A stretch of DNA of 38,057 nucleotides, taken from the NCBI GenBank assembly GCA_964633205.1, contig CAZWFN010000049.1, positions 1-38,057 on the forward strand, in the 5' to 3' direction. Shown here piece by piece: positions 15,582 to 24,925 of the stretch (position 1 is its first letter; every line of letters begins with the position of its first letter). Both the position numbers and the translations under genes were made by a program. The notes under the pieces are model-generated. The model saw only the letters and a list, made by a program, of their open reading frames with translations, was not told the origin of the DNA and did not search any database. The DNA is from CAYVQE01 sp964633205 (GTDB lineage Bacteria > Myxococcota > B64-G9).

Positions 15582-16451
15582 TCAGGCGGTTCTCCGGGTG
15601 ACGAAGGTGGCCGGATGCAGCCGCCGGCGCAGGGCGATGGCCAGCTTGGTGCCGGTGCCCAGCTCGACCCGGGCGCCGCCGGCGAAGTCGGCCTGCACCA
15701 GCCGCCGCAACAGGCGCTGGTAGGTCAGCCGCAGGGTCTCGGCGAAAAACAGGGCGTGCTTGTCGTGCGGCGGCAGGGCCGCGGCCGCCAGCTGGTAGTA
15801 GTGCTCGGCCCGGCGCGCCTCGAAGCGTAGCAGCAGCAGCCGGGCCGGGCTGTCGCGCCCGGCCAGCAGATCACCGGGTTGCAGACCGAAGGCCCGCAGG
15901 TCCTCGAGCGGCAGGTAGATGCGGCCGGCGGCGGCGTCCTGATCCACATCGCGCAGGATGTTGGTCAGCTGCACGGCGATGCCGGTCAGCTCGGCATAGA
16001 GCTCGATCTCGGGCGAGCGCCGGTGGCAGATGGTCACGCAGACCAGGCCCACCGCCGAGGCCACCCGATAGCAGTACTCGTACAGCGCCTCGAAGCGCTG
16101 CAGGCGCACGGGCTGCAGATCGCGCTCCACGCCCTCCAGGATCAGCGACAGGTGCTCGGGCTGGATGGCGAAGCGCGCCACCGCCCAGGCCAGCGCCTCG
16201 TCGACCGGCTGGGCCGCCGGCCGGCCGGCCACCAGCTCGGCCAGCCGGCGCTGCCAGGTGCAGACCGCACTGCGGCCGGTCGCCAGATCCGGCGCCTCGT
16301 CCACCGCGTCGTCGACCCGCCGGCAGAAGGCGTAGAAGGCGGTCATGGCGTCGCGCTGGTCCGGCGGCAACACGCGGAAGGCCAGCGCGAAGGACGAGCC
16401 CGAGCGGCGCAAGATGTCCCGGCAGGCCTGCAATGCCGCGCGCGGTCTCAT
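15582..16451 (-). CDS. HpnD-like squalene/phytoene synthase (presqualene diphosphate synthase)
   Basis: 289 residues. Head-to-head prenyl synthase with an intact first aspartate-rich motif YAFCRRVDDAVDE (Asp47, Asp48, Asp51) and second motif NILRDVDQDAAAGRIYLP, both typical of HpnD, which joins two farnesyl diphosphates to presqualene diphosphate. The N-terminal RRSGSSFALAFRVLPPDQRDAMTAFYAFCR is also HpnD-like. ATG at 16451 overlaps the upstream hpnC-like stop by 4 bp. In the three-gene HpnC-HpnD-HpnE route HpnE finishes squalene; no HpnE-type oxidoreductase is in this window, so the product flow of this pair is open. Confidence 0.87.
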   Translation of the reverse strand: MRPRAALQACRDILRRSGSSFALAFRVLPPDQRDAMTAFYAFCRRVDDAVDEAPDLATGRSAVCTWQRRLAELVAGRPAAQPVDEALAWAVARFAIQPEHLSLILEGVERDLQPVRLQRFEALYEYCYRVASAVGLVCVTICHRRSPEIELYAELTGIAVQLTNILRDVDQDAAAGRIYLPLEDLRAFGLQPGDLLAGRDSPARLLLLRFEARRAEHYYQLAAAALPPHDKHALFFAETLRLTYQRLLRRLVQADFAGGARVELGTGTKLAIALRRRLHPATFVTRRTA

Positions 16452-17401
16452 GCCGCCCTCCCGATCAGCCGGCTCCAGCCGGCCTCGACCACGGTGCGGG
16501 CGAGCAGCGGCGGGGTCAGCACCGGCCGGCGGCGCAGCACCGCCGCGCCGGCCTCGGCCACCAGGTGCAGCAGGGAACGCCCGCCCAGCCACAAGCGCAC
16601 CACCGGCAGGGCGGCCGGCAGGCCGGCCTCCAGCGCCAAAGGGGTGGCCTCGCGATAGAGCACCCGGGTGCGGGCGGCGGCCGAGCGGATCAGAGCGTGG
16701 GTGGCCGGCGACTGGCGGCCGGCCAGCAGGTCGCGGGACGACACCGCGTGGCGCTCCAGGGCCTCGCGCGGCAGCAGCACCCGGCCGCGGGCCAGCGCAT
16801 CGGACAGCCGGCACCAGCGCGCCGTCCAGCGCCAGGCCAGGCTCAGCCGCTCGGCCCGCTGCACCAGCGGCGGCCGGTCCATGCCCAGCACCTGCGCGGC
16901 CAGCCGTCCCAGGGGACCGGCCACCGGCTTCTCCAGCGACTCCAGCTCACGCCAGCTGGCGATGGCCGGGCGGGACTCCAGCGCGCGCCGGGCGCGCACC
17001 GCTGCGGCCAACGGAGCCGTATCCAGCGCGCAGTCCTGTGCCGCCTGGCCCAGGGCCGACAGGGCCGGATGCGCGGCCCGGCCCCCGGGGCAGGCCTCGA
17101 TCGCCGCGGCCCAGCCATCGAGGCAGGCCGCCCGGGTCCGGTCGTCGGGGCTCTCGGCGCTGAGCGCATCGGCCACGGCGTCGACCGCGGCCAGGGCGGC
17201 CAAAGCCGCCGCCCGCTCGGTCGGCAGGGCCCGCAGCCACAGGCCGGCGCTGCGGTCGCTGCCGCGCAGCATCGCGGCGCAGTAACGCCGGGCCGCCGCA
17301 GGATCCCAGCGCCGGCCGTGGCGGGCCGTCAGATCGTCGCTCCAGGGAACCAGCCGTCCGGGCTTCGGCCCGGCGGCGCCGGCGGCCAGCGATGGGCACA
17401 T
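16448..17401 (-). CDS. Divergent HpnC-like squalene/phytoene synthase homologue, active site degraded
   Basis: 317 residues, identified by position before the hpnD-like gene and by the fold pattern (DPAAARRYCAAMLRGSDRSAGLWLRALP then an Ala-rich helix). Where active family members have DDxxDE it has AVDAVADALSAE, and where they have NxxRDxxED..RGRxYLP it has CRLSDALARGRVLLP, with the Asn, Arg and distal Asp positions lost. Canonical two-magnesium catalysis therefore looks impaired. It could be a non-catalytic partner of the HpnD-like protein, or have an altered chemistry. ATG at 17401 is 1 bp after the HMG-CoA reductase stop. The assignment is of moderate certainty because the sequence is so diverged. 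Confidence 0.65.
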   Translation of the reverse strand: MCPSLAAGAAGPKPGRLVPWSDDLTARHGRRWDPAAARRYCAAMLRGSDRSAGLWLRALPTERAAALAALAAVDAVADALSAESPDDRTRAACLDGWAAAIEACPGGRAAHPALSALGQAAQDCALDTAPLAAAVRARRALESRPAIASWRELESLEKPVAGPLGRLAAQVLGMDRPPLVQRAERLSLAWRWTARWCRLSDALARGRVLLPREALERHAVSSRDLLAGRQSPATHALIRSAAARTRVLYREATPLALEAGLPAALPVVRLWLGGRSLLHLVAEAGAAVLRRRPVLTPPLLARTVVEAGWSRLIGRAA

Positions 17402-17402
17402 C

Positions 17403-18613
<1,211 letters not shown>

Positions 18614-18617
<4 letters not shown>

Positions 18618-19600
18618 GGTTCCCTCTCCAGCGCCGGTCGCGCACGGGCCGGCCTGGGTGTGATGGCGTGCACCCCGCGGGCTTGGATGCGCCAGTCGAG
18701 CACCGCTGCGCCGCGCCGGCGCGCCGCGCGTTCGAACTCGGCCGCCGCGTCGGATCCGGCGAAGGCGGCCAGGGCGAAGTCGCCGCCCCCGGCCCCGGCC
18801 GGCTTGGCCGCACCGCCCAGATCGCGGGCCGCCGCCAGCAGCGGCTGCATGATCGCCGGCACGATAGGCGTGGCGCTGCGCCGGCCCAGCGCGGCCATGG
18901 CGCGGCCGTAGCGGTCCAGCAGATCCACCGCCGCCGCAGCCGACGGGTTGCGGGTCAGCGCAGCGCTGAGCGCGGCCATCTCGTCCATCAACGCGCGGTG
19001 GGCAGCCGGCTCGCGGGCGGCGAAGGCGTCCACCGCCGCCACCAGCTCCGGGGTCGAGGCCGGCCGGCCCAGCCAGCAGAACACCAGCCGCAGCCCGGGC
19101 GGCGGCGCCCAGGCTGCGATGGCGCGGTCCGGCCCACCGCGGTCCAGCCGCACCCAGCCGCCGAACAGGGCGGCGGCCACGTCCAGCCCGCTGCCGGCCA
19201 CCCCCTGGTGGGCATCGTGGCTGGCCCGTGCCAGTCGCCACATGCGCTGTCGCTCGGCCGGCGACTCCAGCTCGCGGCCGGCTTCGAAGAACACCGAAGC
19301 GGTGGCGGCCGCCGCCACCGCCGCGCTCGAACCGAGGCCCAGCTTGCGGCCGCCGCTGCTGAAGGCCGCCGTGTCCACCCGGCAATGCCCTTGCGGGCGA
19401 CGCCCCAGCGCCCGGGCGCAGGCATCGCGGGCCCGGGCCACCAGATCGCCGGCCGGCGCCGGCCCGCCGCCGCACCAGCGCAGCAAGGCCACCCGATCCA
19501 CGGCCAGCGCCAGGCCGGCGGCCCCGTGGCGCACGGCGTACTCGCCGGCGACCATCAGCTTGCCCGGCACCGCGATACAGTTGTCGGCCCGCACCTTCAC
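18614..19600 (-). CDS. mvaK2: Phosphomevalonate kinase (ERG8-type GHMP kinase)
   Basis: 328 residues. GHMP kinase motifs: VPGKLMVAGEYAV, the ATP loop LGLGSSAAVAAAATASVF and the C-terminal KPAGAGGGDFALAAF. The segment VAGSGLDVAAALFGGWVRL is the mark of phosphomevalonate kinase and separates it from the mevalonate kinase encoded at 20568-21527. It phosphorylates mevalonate 5-phosphate to the diphosphate. GTG at 19600 overlaps the mvaD stop (GTGA). It is somewhat shorter than yeast ERG8 and close to bacterial MvaK2. Confidence 0.9.
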
Positions 19601-20571
19601 GGTTTCACCTCGGCCGCCGCGCCCGGCCGCTCGACGAGCACCCGCTCCACGCCGACCACCTCCCCCAGCGCCTCGGCCAGCGGAGCGGCCGCCGCGGGCG
19701 CGCACAGCACCTTGACGTGGGGGCCGGCGTCGATGGTGACGTAGCCGGCCAGACCCTCGTCGCGCAGCCGCCAGACCCGCCGCACCGCGGCCAGGGTGGC
19801 CGGCTGGAAGTAGATCAAAGGCGGCTCGGCGCTCATGGCCAGCGCGTGCATCTTGAAGCACGAGGCCTCGGCCACCCGGCCCAACGCGTCCAGGTCGCGT
19901 TCGGCCACGGCACCGCGGGCCCGGTCGAGATCCGCCGCGTGGCTGTCCAGCCAGCCGGCGTAGTACGGCGAGGTCCGGCGCGAGCGTTCCATGCCGGTGG
20001 TCGAGCCCACCGCCTTGGGACCGCTGGCGCACAGGGCCACCACCAGGCGCAGATCCCAGTCCTCGGCCGCGGCCAGCTGCTCGAGCCGGCAGCCGCCGCG
20101 GCCGTCCAAGACCAGCTCCACGAAGCCGCCCAGCAGCGAACGCGGCGCCGATCCCGAACCGCGCCGCGCCCAATCGGCCAGCCCGGCGCCGTCCGCCTCC
20201 AGGCCCAGCGCGCGGGCGGCCGCCAGGGTCAGCGCGGCGAAGCCCGAGGCCGAGGAGGCCAGCCCGGCGGCGGTGGGAAAGTTGTTGCGGCTCTCGATGC
20301 GCAGGAAGTCCCGCCGGCCGGCGTCCCGGCGCAGCAGGTCGAGAAAGCGGGAGGTGCGCCGGCGCATGGCGGCCGGGGCCGGCCGGCCGTCTAGCGAGAT
20401 GACATCGCCATCCAGGCCGGGCTCGACCACGGCCCGGGTGCGGGTCCACAGCCCGTCCAGGGTCAGCGACAGGCTGCCGGTGGCCGGCAGGTTGCGCACC
20501 GGATCGGCCTTGCCCCAGTACTTGACCAGGGCGATATTGGTCCGGGCCACCGCTTCGGCGCCACCGTTCAT
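19597..20571 (-). CDS. mvaD: Diphosphomevalonate decarboxylase
   Basis: 324 residues. It makes isopentenyl diphosphate by ATP-dependent decarboxylation. Motifs: ARTNIALVKYWGK, LPATGSLSLTL, NNFPTAAGLASSASGFAALTLAAA, GSGSAPRSLLGGFVEL (commonly GSGSACRS), the GSTTGMERSRRTSPYYAGW loop and the catalytic Asp in TIDAGPHVKVLC. These are the features of a true decarboxylase rather than of the phosphomevalonate decarboxylases of archaea. ATG at 20571 overlaps the mvaK1 stop by 4 bp. Confidence 0.95.
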   Translation of the reverse strand: MNGGAEAVARTNIALVKYWGKADPVRNLPATGSLSLTLDGLWTRTRAVVEPGLDGDVISLDGRPAPAAMRRRTSRFLDLLRRDAGRRDFLRIESRNNFPTAAGLASSASGFAALTLAAARALGLEADGAGLADWARRGSGSAPRSLLGGFVELVLDGRGGCRLEQLAAAEDWDLRLVVALCASGPKAVGSTTGMERSRRTSPYYAGWLDSHAADLDRARGAVAERDLDALGRVAEASCFKMHALAMSAEPPLIYFQPATLAAVRRVWRLRDEGLAGYVTIDAGPHVKVLCAPAAAAPLAEALGEVVGVERVLVERPGAAAEVKP

Positions 20572-21527
20572 TCGGCCGCCTCCTGTCGGGCCGCTGGCGG
20601 GCCGAAGCGCCAGACCCCGAAGCCGGCCTCGCGCCAGGCCGCGGCCACGGCCGCCTCGCGCCCGGGCGCCAGGGCCACCACACAGCCGCCGCCGCCGGCG
20701 CCGGTCAGCTTGGCGCCCAACGCCCCGCAGCGGGCTGCCAGCTGCAGCAGGCGCTCGATGGCCGGACAAGACAGGCCGAGCTCGTCCAGGGCCGCCTGGT
20801 TGGCGTTCATGGCCGCGCCCAGCCCGGCCGCATCGCCCACCGCCAGCGCGGCCAGCCCCAGGCGCAGGCAGCCGGCCATGCGGTCGAACACTGCCTCCAC
20901 CCGGGTCGGATCGTTCCGGTGTTGGCGCTGCACGTCGGCCACCCGTTCGGCCGTGGCCCGCGGCACCCGGCTGTCGCCGATCACCAGCCCGGGCACCGCC
21001 AAGGGCAGCTGCAGCGCGTCGCGGCCCAGCCGGCACCAAACCGGGTCAGGGCGTTCCAGGCCGCCGCGTCGAAACAGGCACAGGCCGCCGAAGCTGGCCA
21101 CGGTGTCGTCCAGCCCGGAGGGCCGGCCGTGGAAGATGCGCTCCAGCCGGTGGGCGGCCGCGCGCACCCCGGCGGTGGCCAGCGACTGGCCGCGCACCCG
21201 GGCCAGGCACCGCACCAGCAGCACCGCCAGCGCCGCCGAGCTGCCCAGCCCGGCGGCCGCCGGCAGCCGGGCATCGATCTCCACCGCGAAGCCGACCTCC
21301 GGTCCAGGCACCAGCCGGCGCAGCCGCCGCAGCACCCGGCCCGGCTTGCCGGGCTGGCCGTCATCGGTCGCCATCCGCCAGGCCGGCACCCGCAGCCGCA
21401 GGGCGCCGCCGGTGGCGGTCAGGCTTTGCACCCGCAGGCCTTCCGGCAGTCCCAGCGCCAGCGCCGGGCGGCCGTAGACCACCGCGTGCTCGCCGAAGAT
21501 GATCAGCTTGCCGCAGCTCGACAGCAC
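20568..21527 (-). CDS. mvaK1: Mevalonate kinase
   Basis: 319 residues of the GHMP kinase superfamily. Motifs: CGKLIIFGEHAVVYGRPALALGL, the ATP-binding LPAAAGLGSSAALAVLLVRCL, FHGRPSGLDDTVASFGG (substrate region with the catalytic Asp) and AKLTGAGGGGCVVAL. It phosphorylates mevalonate. The GTG start at 21527 gives the usual very short leader before GKLIIFGEH. It begins 4 bp after the idi2 stop. Confidence 0.94.
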   Translation of the reverse strand: MLSSCGKLIIFGEHAVVYGRPALALGLPEGLRVQSLTATGGALRLRVPAWRMATDDGQPGKPGRVLRRLRRLVPGPEVGFAVEIDARLPAAAGLGSSAALAVLLVRCLARVRGQSLATAGVRAAAHRLERIFHGRPSGLDDTVASFGGLCLFRRGGLERPDPVWCRLGRDALQLPLAVPGLVIGDSRVPRATAERVADVQRQHRNDPTRVEAVFDRMAGCLRLGLAALAVGDAAGLGAAMNANQAALDELGLSCPAIERLLQLAARCGALGAKLTGAGGGGCVVALAPGREAAVAAAWREAGFGVWRFGPPAARQEAAE

Positions 21528-21531
21528 GCGC

Positions 21532-22599
21532 TCAGCCCCCGCTCTCGTCTCGGCCCAGCCAGTCGCGCAGCGGGCCGGTCAGCACCCGCGGGCTGCGGCG
21601 CAGCGCGGCCAGGTCGGCACAGCCGCACAGCAGCATGGACCGGCGCAGGCCCTCGCGCAGCCCCACCAGAAAGCGCTCGGCCCCGTCGCGACCGTGCTCG
21701 AACCAGGCCTGCAGCACCGGCGCGGCCATCCCGGCCACATCGGCGCCCAGCGCCAGCGCCCGGGCCGCGTCCAGCCCGGTGCGGATGCCGCCCGAGGCGA
21801 TCAATCCCAGACCGCTGCCGGCAAGCTCGGCCACCGCCGCCGCGGTGGGAATGCCCCAGTCCCACAGGGCCTGCGACTCGGCGTCGGCGTCCAGCCCGTG
21901 GCGTATGGCCTCCACCCCCACCCAGGAGGTGCCGCCGCAGCCGGCCACGTCGATCCAGCGCACCCCCACCCGTTGCAGCCGCAGGCCCACCTCGCGGCTG
22001 ATGCCGGCGCCGGTCTCCTTGACGATCAGCGGCCGCTCCAGCCGGGTGACCAGCTCACCGATGGCGTCCAGTACGCCGCGGAAGTCGCGGTCGCCCTCGG
22101 GCTGCATCAGCTCCTGGGCCGGGTTGAGGTGGATGCAGATGGCGTCGGCGCCGAGGCTGTCGAGCGCCGCCTGCAGCTGTTCGAGGGGTGTGTGGCGCAG
22201 CTGCACCCCGCCCAGGTTCCAGGCCAAAAAGACATCCGGCGCCTCGTCGCGCACCCGGTAGGTCTCGGCCAGCCCGCGGTCGACCAGCATGGCCCGCCCG
22301 CTGCCGAGGCCGAAGCCGATGCCCAGCCGTTCGGCGGTGCGGGCCAGGTCGCGGTTGATGCGCCCGGCCTCGGGGGTGCCGCCGGTCATGCCGCTGATGA
22401 ACAGCGGCGCGGCAAAGCGCCGGCCGCAGCAGGTGCACGCCAGCGACACCTCGTCCAGGCTCAGCTCGGGCAGGGCCGAGTGGATCAGGTGCACGTGCTC
22501 CAGCCACGAGGTGGTGGTCCGCGACTCGACCCCGCCGCCGCGAAAGGGGGCCAGGTGGTCGCGTTTGCGCTGGGCGATGGTGTCGGCGCTGGCGCGCAT
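21532..22599 (-). CDS. fni: Type 2 (FMN-dependent) isopentenyl-diphosphate isomerase
   Basis: 355 residues. It interconverts IPP and DMAPP with reduced FMN. Typical elements: RKRDHL near the N-terminus, LFISGMTGG, LGIGFGLGSGRAML, HLNPAQELMQPEGDRDFRG, IVKETGAGIS, DVAGCGGTSWVGVEAIR and the phosphate loop LIASGGIRTGLDAARALALGADVAGMA. The CTCC pair near residue 55 could bind metal or be incidental. ATG at 22599 follows GAGGAG. It is the first gene of the 14-gene operon, and the sigma54-type promoter at 22638-22653 predicts a 28-nt leader. Confidence 0.95.
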   Translation of the reverse strand: MRASADTIAQRKRDHLAPFRGGGVESRTTTSWLEHVHLIHSALPELSLDEVSLACTCCGRRFAAPLFISGMTGGTPEAGRINRDLARTAERLGIGFGLGSGRAMLVDRGLAETYRVRDEAPDVFLAWNLGGVQLRHTPLEQLQAALDSLGADAICIHLNPAQELMQPEGDRDFRGVLDAIGELVTRLERPLIVKETGAGISREVGLRLQRVGVRWIDVAGCGGTSWVGVEAIRHGLDADAESQALWDWGIPTAAAVAELAGSGLGLIASGGIRTGLDAARALALGADVAGMAAPVLQAWFEHGRDGAERFLVGLREGLRRSMLLCGCADLAALRRSPRVLTGPLRDWLGRDESGG

Positions 22600-22637
22600 G
22601 GTTTTCGCTCCTCAGGACTGCTCCATACCGCCTGCCA

Positions 22638-22653
22638 AGCAGGAAGCGTGCCA
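22638..22653 (-). promoter_or_regulatory. Sigma54-type promoter of the mevalonate/shikimate operon
   Basis: Read on the minus strand the sequence is TGGCACGCTTCCTGCT. It has the full TGGCACG -24 box and GC at -12, with exactly 10 nt between GG and GC. The predicted start of transcription is near 22627, 28 nt before the idi2 ATG, with the ribosome site in between. The palindrome at 22729-22742 lies about 100 bp upstream, the usual place for an enhancer-binding site. Confidence 0.75.
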
Positions 22654-22728
22654 CCGACCCGATGGCCTCTGGCCGGGCCCAGGTGCCCGATCCGACGGCC
22701 GGCAAGCGGCGCGCAACCGGGGCGCGGT

Positions 22729-22742
22729 GTGCGATATCGCAC
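22729..22742. promoter_or_regulatory. Palindrome GTGCGATATCGCAC in the divergent promoter region
   Basis: A perfect 14-bp palindrome between the two divergent sigma54-type promoters. It lies about 100 bp upstream of the predicted idi2 start of transcription and close to (-37 to -50) that of the FPP synthase gene. The same arms, GTGCGA and CGCAC, occur in the inverted repeat before the chorismate mutase/DAHP synthase gene. It is a candidate binding site for the operon's own NtrC-type regulator. Confidence 0.6.
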
Positions 22743-22752
22743 CCCGGCCAGC

Positions 22753-22768
22753 TGGCAGAGGTCTTGCA
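22753..22768 (+). promoter_or_regulatory. Sigma54-type promoter of the FPP synthase gene
   Basis: TGGCAGAGGTCTTGCA has GG at -24 and GC at -12, 10 nt apart, and an exact TTGCA -12 box. The predicted start near 22779 leaves a 20-nt leader with ribosome site GGGAGGAG (22788-22795) before the ATG at 22799. It is back to back with the idi2 promoter. Confidence 0.7.
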
Positions 22769-22798
22769 ACGATCCATCCGCCAACCGGGAGGAGTACC

Positions 22799-23674
22799 AT
22801 GCAGCTGCCGCCCACAATCGACTCGCTGCGCCGGGAGGTCGAGCGAGGCCTGCGCTGCCAGCTGGCCGCCATCGAGGGGCCGCCGGAGTTGCTGGCGGCC
22901 ATGGAGTACTCCTTGTTGGCCGGCGGCAAACGGCTGCGGCCGGCGCTGGTCATGGCCGCGCGCCGCCTGTTCGACACCGGGCTCGACCCCATGCCGGCCG
23001 CAGCGGCGCTGGAGCTGATCCACACCTACTCGCTGATCCACGACGACCTGCCGGCCATGGACGACGACGATCTGCGCCGCGGCCGGCCCACCAGCCACAA
23101 GCGCTTCGGCGAGGCGCTGGCCATCCTGGCCGGCGACGCCCTGCTGACCGAGGCCTTCGGCCTGGTGGCCCGGGCCTATGCCGGCGTCGACCCGGGCCGC
23201 GGTCTGGCGCTGACGGCCGAGCTGGCCCGCGCGGCCGGGGCGGCCGGCATGGTGGGCGGGCAGGTGCTCGACATGGCCGGCGAGGCCCGCGATCAACCCG
23301 CGTTGGAACGGCTGCAGCGGATGAAGACCGGGGCGCTGATGACGGCCGCGGTGCGTTGCGGCGGCCTGCTGGGCGGTGCCGACGCCGGGGCGCTGGCCGC
23401 GCTGACCGCCTACGGCCGCCAGATCGGGCTGGCCTTCCAGGTGGCCGACGACGTGCTCGACGTGGTTGGCGATCGGGCCGCCTTGGGCAAGTCGACCGGC
23501 AAGGACGCCGTCCAGGACAAGTGCACCTACCCGGCCCTGCTGGGCCTGGAGCCCGCCCGCGGGCTGGTGGCGGCGTTGTGCACCGAGGCCGAGGACTGCC
23601 TGCGGCGCTTCGACGCCCGGGCCGAGCCGCTGCGCGAGGTGGCCACCCTGCTGCGCGCCAGCGCGGCCGCGTAA
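22799..23674 (+). CDS. ispA: Short-chain polyprenyl diphosphate synthase (farnesyl diphosphate synthase type)
   Basis: 291 residues. It condenses IPP with allylic diphosphates, most likely to farnesyl diphosphate. Elements: GGKRLRPAL, first aspartate-rich motif DDLPAMDDDDLRRGRPTSHK, KTGALMTAA, and second motif FQVADDVLDVVGDRAALGKSTGKD with the DK(C)TYP segment. HTYSLIHDDLP before the first motif is the IspA-type chain-length region (C15, sometimes C20). The gene links the mevalonate operon (IPP/DMAPP) to the squalene synthases. ATG at 22799 has a strong ribosome site; the open frame upstream is not translated by this criterion. Confidence 0.92.
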   Translation: MQLPPTIDSLRREVERGLRCQLAAIEGPPELLAAMEYSLLAGGKRLRPALVMAARRLFDTGLDPMPAAAALELIHTYSLIHDDLPAMDDDDLRRGRPTSHKRFGEALAILAGDALLTEAFGLVARAYAGVDPGRGLALTAELARAAGAAGMVGGQVLDMAGEARDQPALERLQRMKTGALMTAAVRCGGLLGGADAGALAALTAYGRQIGLAFQVADDVLDVVGDRAALGKSTGKDAVQDKCTYPALLGLEPARGLVAALCTEAEDCLRRFDARAEPLREVATLLRASAAA

Positions 23675-23675
23675 T

Positions 23676-23712
23676 CGCACCGCCATCCGCACGCTCGTGC
23701 GAAACCGCACGA
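23676..23712. promoter_or_regulatory. Cluster of CGCAC/GTGCG half-sites upstream of the chorismate mutase/DAHP synthase gene
   Basis: CGCAC occurs at 23676-23680, CGCACG at 23688-23693, CGTGCG at 23696-23701 and CGCACG at 23706-23711. The core TCGTGCG-AAAC-CGCACGA (23695-23712) is an inverted repeat with 7-bp arms, matching the centre spacing of the palindrome at 22729. It lies about 70-105 bp upstream of the predicted start of transcription, an enhancer-like position. It starts directly after the FPP synthase stop, so a weak terminator role is the alternative. Confidence 0.6.
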
Positions 23713-23754
23713 CGCCTCGATGGCGAACACGCCCCCAAGCGGGTCCACTGCAGC

Positions 23755-23770
23755 TGGCGCGGAGTTTGCT
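23755..23770 (+). promoter_or_regulatory. Sigma54-type promoter of the chorismate mutase-U32-cyclase operon
   Basis: TGGCGCGGAGTTTGCT has GG and GC 10 nt apart and a perfect TTTGCT -12 region. The predicted start near 23781 gives a 20-nt leader with GGGAGGA (23791-23797) before ATG 23801. Confidence 0.68.
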
Positions 23771-23800
23771 TGCGCCGAGGGCGATAACCCGGGAGGAAAC

Positions 23801-24925
23801 ATGCACGACTCCGAGTTGGAACGGCTGCGGCGCGAGCTGGTCGACATCAACTTCGCGCTGCTGCATCTGCTCAACCGCCGCGCCCAGACCGTGGAGCAAG
23901 TCTGCGAGGTCAAACAGCGCGAAGACATCCCGCTGTACGTGCCGGAACGCGAACAGCAGATGCTCGATCAGCTGCTGGCCAACAACCCCGGCCCCTGCCC
24001 CGACCCCGCCGTGGCCCACCTGTTCAAGGAGATTTTCCGCATCTCGGTGGCCATGCAGCAGCAGCGCGCTCAAAGCGCGCTGCGCGTCAGCTGCGATCGG
24101 CGGCCCGACGGCCACCGGGTCCAGCTCGGCCGACTGGGCCCCGAGAACCGGCCCTGGATCATCGCCGGGCCCTGCTCGGTGGAGAGCGAGTCGCAGATGG
24201 AGTTGGTGGCCGCCGGGCTGGCCGCCATGGGCATCGGCCTGTTGCGCGGCGGCACCTTCAAGCCGCGCTCCTCGCCCTACGCCTTCCAGGGCATGGGCGA
24301 GCCCGGCCTGAAGCTGCTCAGCACCGTGGCCCGGCGCAACGGCCAGGCCTGTGTGACCGAGGTGATGGATCCGCGGGCGGTGGAGCTGGTGGCCGAGTAC
24401 GCCGATGTGCTGCAGATCGGCGCCCGCAACATGCACAACTCGGTGCTGCTGCGCGAGGTCGGCCGCTCCGACAAGCCGGTGCTGCTCAAGCGCGGCCTGT
24501 CGGCCACCCTCGACGAGCTGCTGTGGGCGGCCGAGTACATCGCCGCCGAGGGCAATTCCCAGGTGGTGCTGTGCGAGCGCGGCATCCGCACCTTCGAGCG
24601 CCAGACGCGCAACACGCTGGACATCTCGGCCGTTCCCTTGCTCAAGTCCAAGACCTATCTGCCGGTCATCGTCGACGTCAGCCACGCCGCCGGCCGCAAG
24701 GACATCCTGGCCCCGCTGGCCCGCGCCGCGTTGGCCGCCGGCGCCGACGGCATCATGGTCGAGGTGCACCCCTTCCCGGCGGTGGCCCGCTCGGACAGCC
24801 AGCAGCAGCTCGACCTCGACGAGTTCCGCCGCTTTTTGGACCAGGCCGGCCTGCAACCCGACCGGAGAGAATCAGCCACCGGCGCCCCGCGGCGCCGGGG
24901 CGGATCCATGGAGGCGACCCCATGA
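23801..24925 (+). CDS. Chorismate mutase-DAHP synthase fusion (type I-beta)
   Basis: 374 residues. Residues 1-95 are an AroQ-type chorismate mutase with the expected active-site residues (Arg10, Arg27, Lys38, Arg50, Glu51 and a Gln in VAMQQQ), so it should turn chorismate into prephenate. Residues about 105-355 are a DAHP synthase of the KDO8P-like type: IAGPCSVES, LLRGGTFKPRSSPYAFQG, DVLQIGARNMHNSVLL, PVLLKRGLSAT, CERGIRTFE, PVIVDVSHAAGRKD and DGIMVEVHP. The fusion makes the first intermediate of the shikimate pathway and the first one after chorismate, with the mutase domain commonly acting also as a feedback sensor. ATG 23801 has a strong ribosome site. Its stop overlaps the U32 gene start (ATGA), a coupling that I consider meaningful. 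Confidence 0.94.
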   Translation: MHDSELERLRRELVDINFALLHLLNRRAQTVEQVCEVKQREDIPLYVPEREQQMLDQLLANNPGPCPDPAVAHLFKEIFRISVAMQQQRAQSALRVSCDRRPDGHRVQLGRLGPENRPWIIAGPCSVESESQMELVAAGLAAMGIGLLRGGTFKPRSSPYAFQGMGEPGLKLLSTVARRNGQACVTEVMDPRAVELVAEYADVLQIGARNMHNSVLLREVGRSDKPVLLKRGLSATLDELLWAAEYIAAEGNSQVVLCERGIRTFERQTRNTLDISAVPLLKSKTYLPVIVDVSHAAGRKDILAPLARAALAAGADGIMVEVHPFPAVARSDSQQQLDLDEFRRFLDQAGLQPDRRESATGAPRRRGGSMEATP

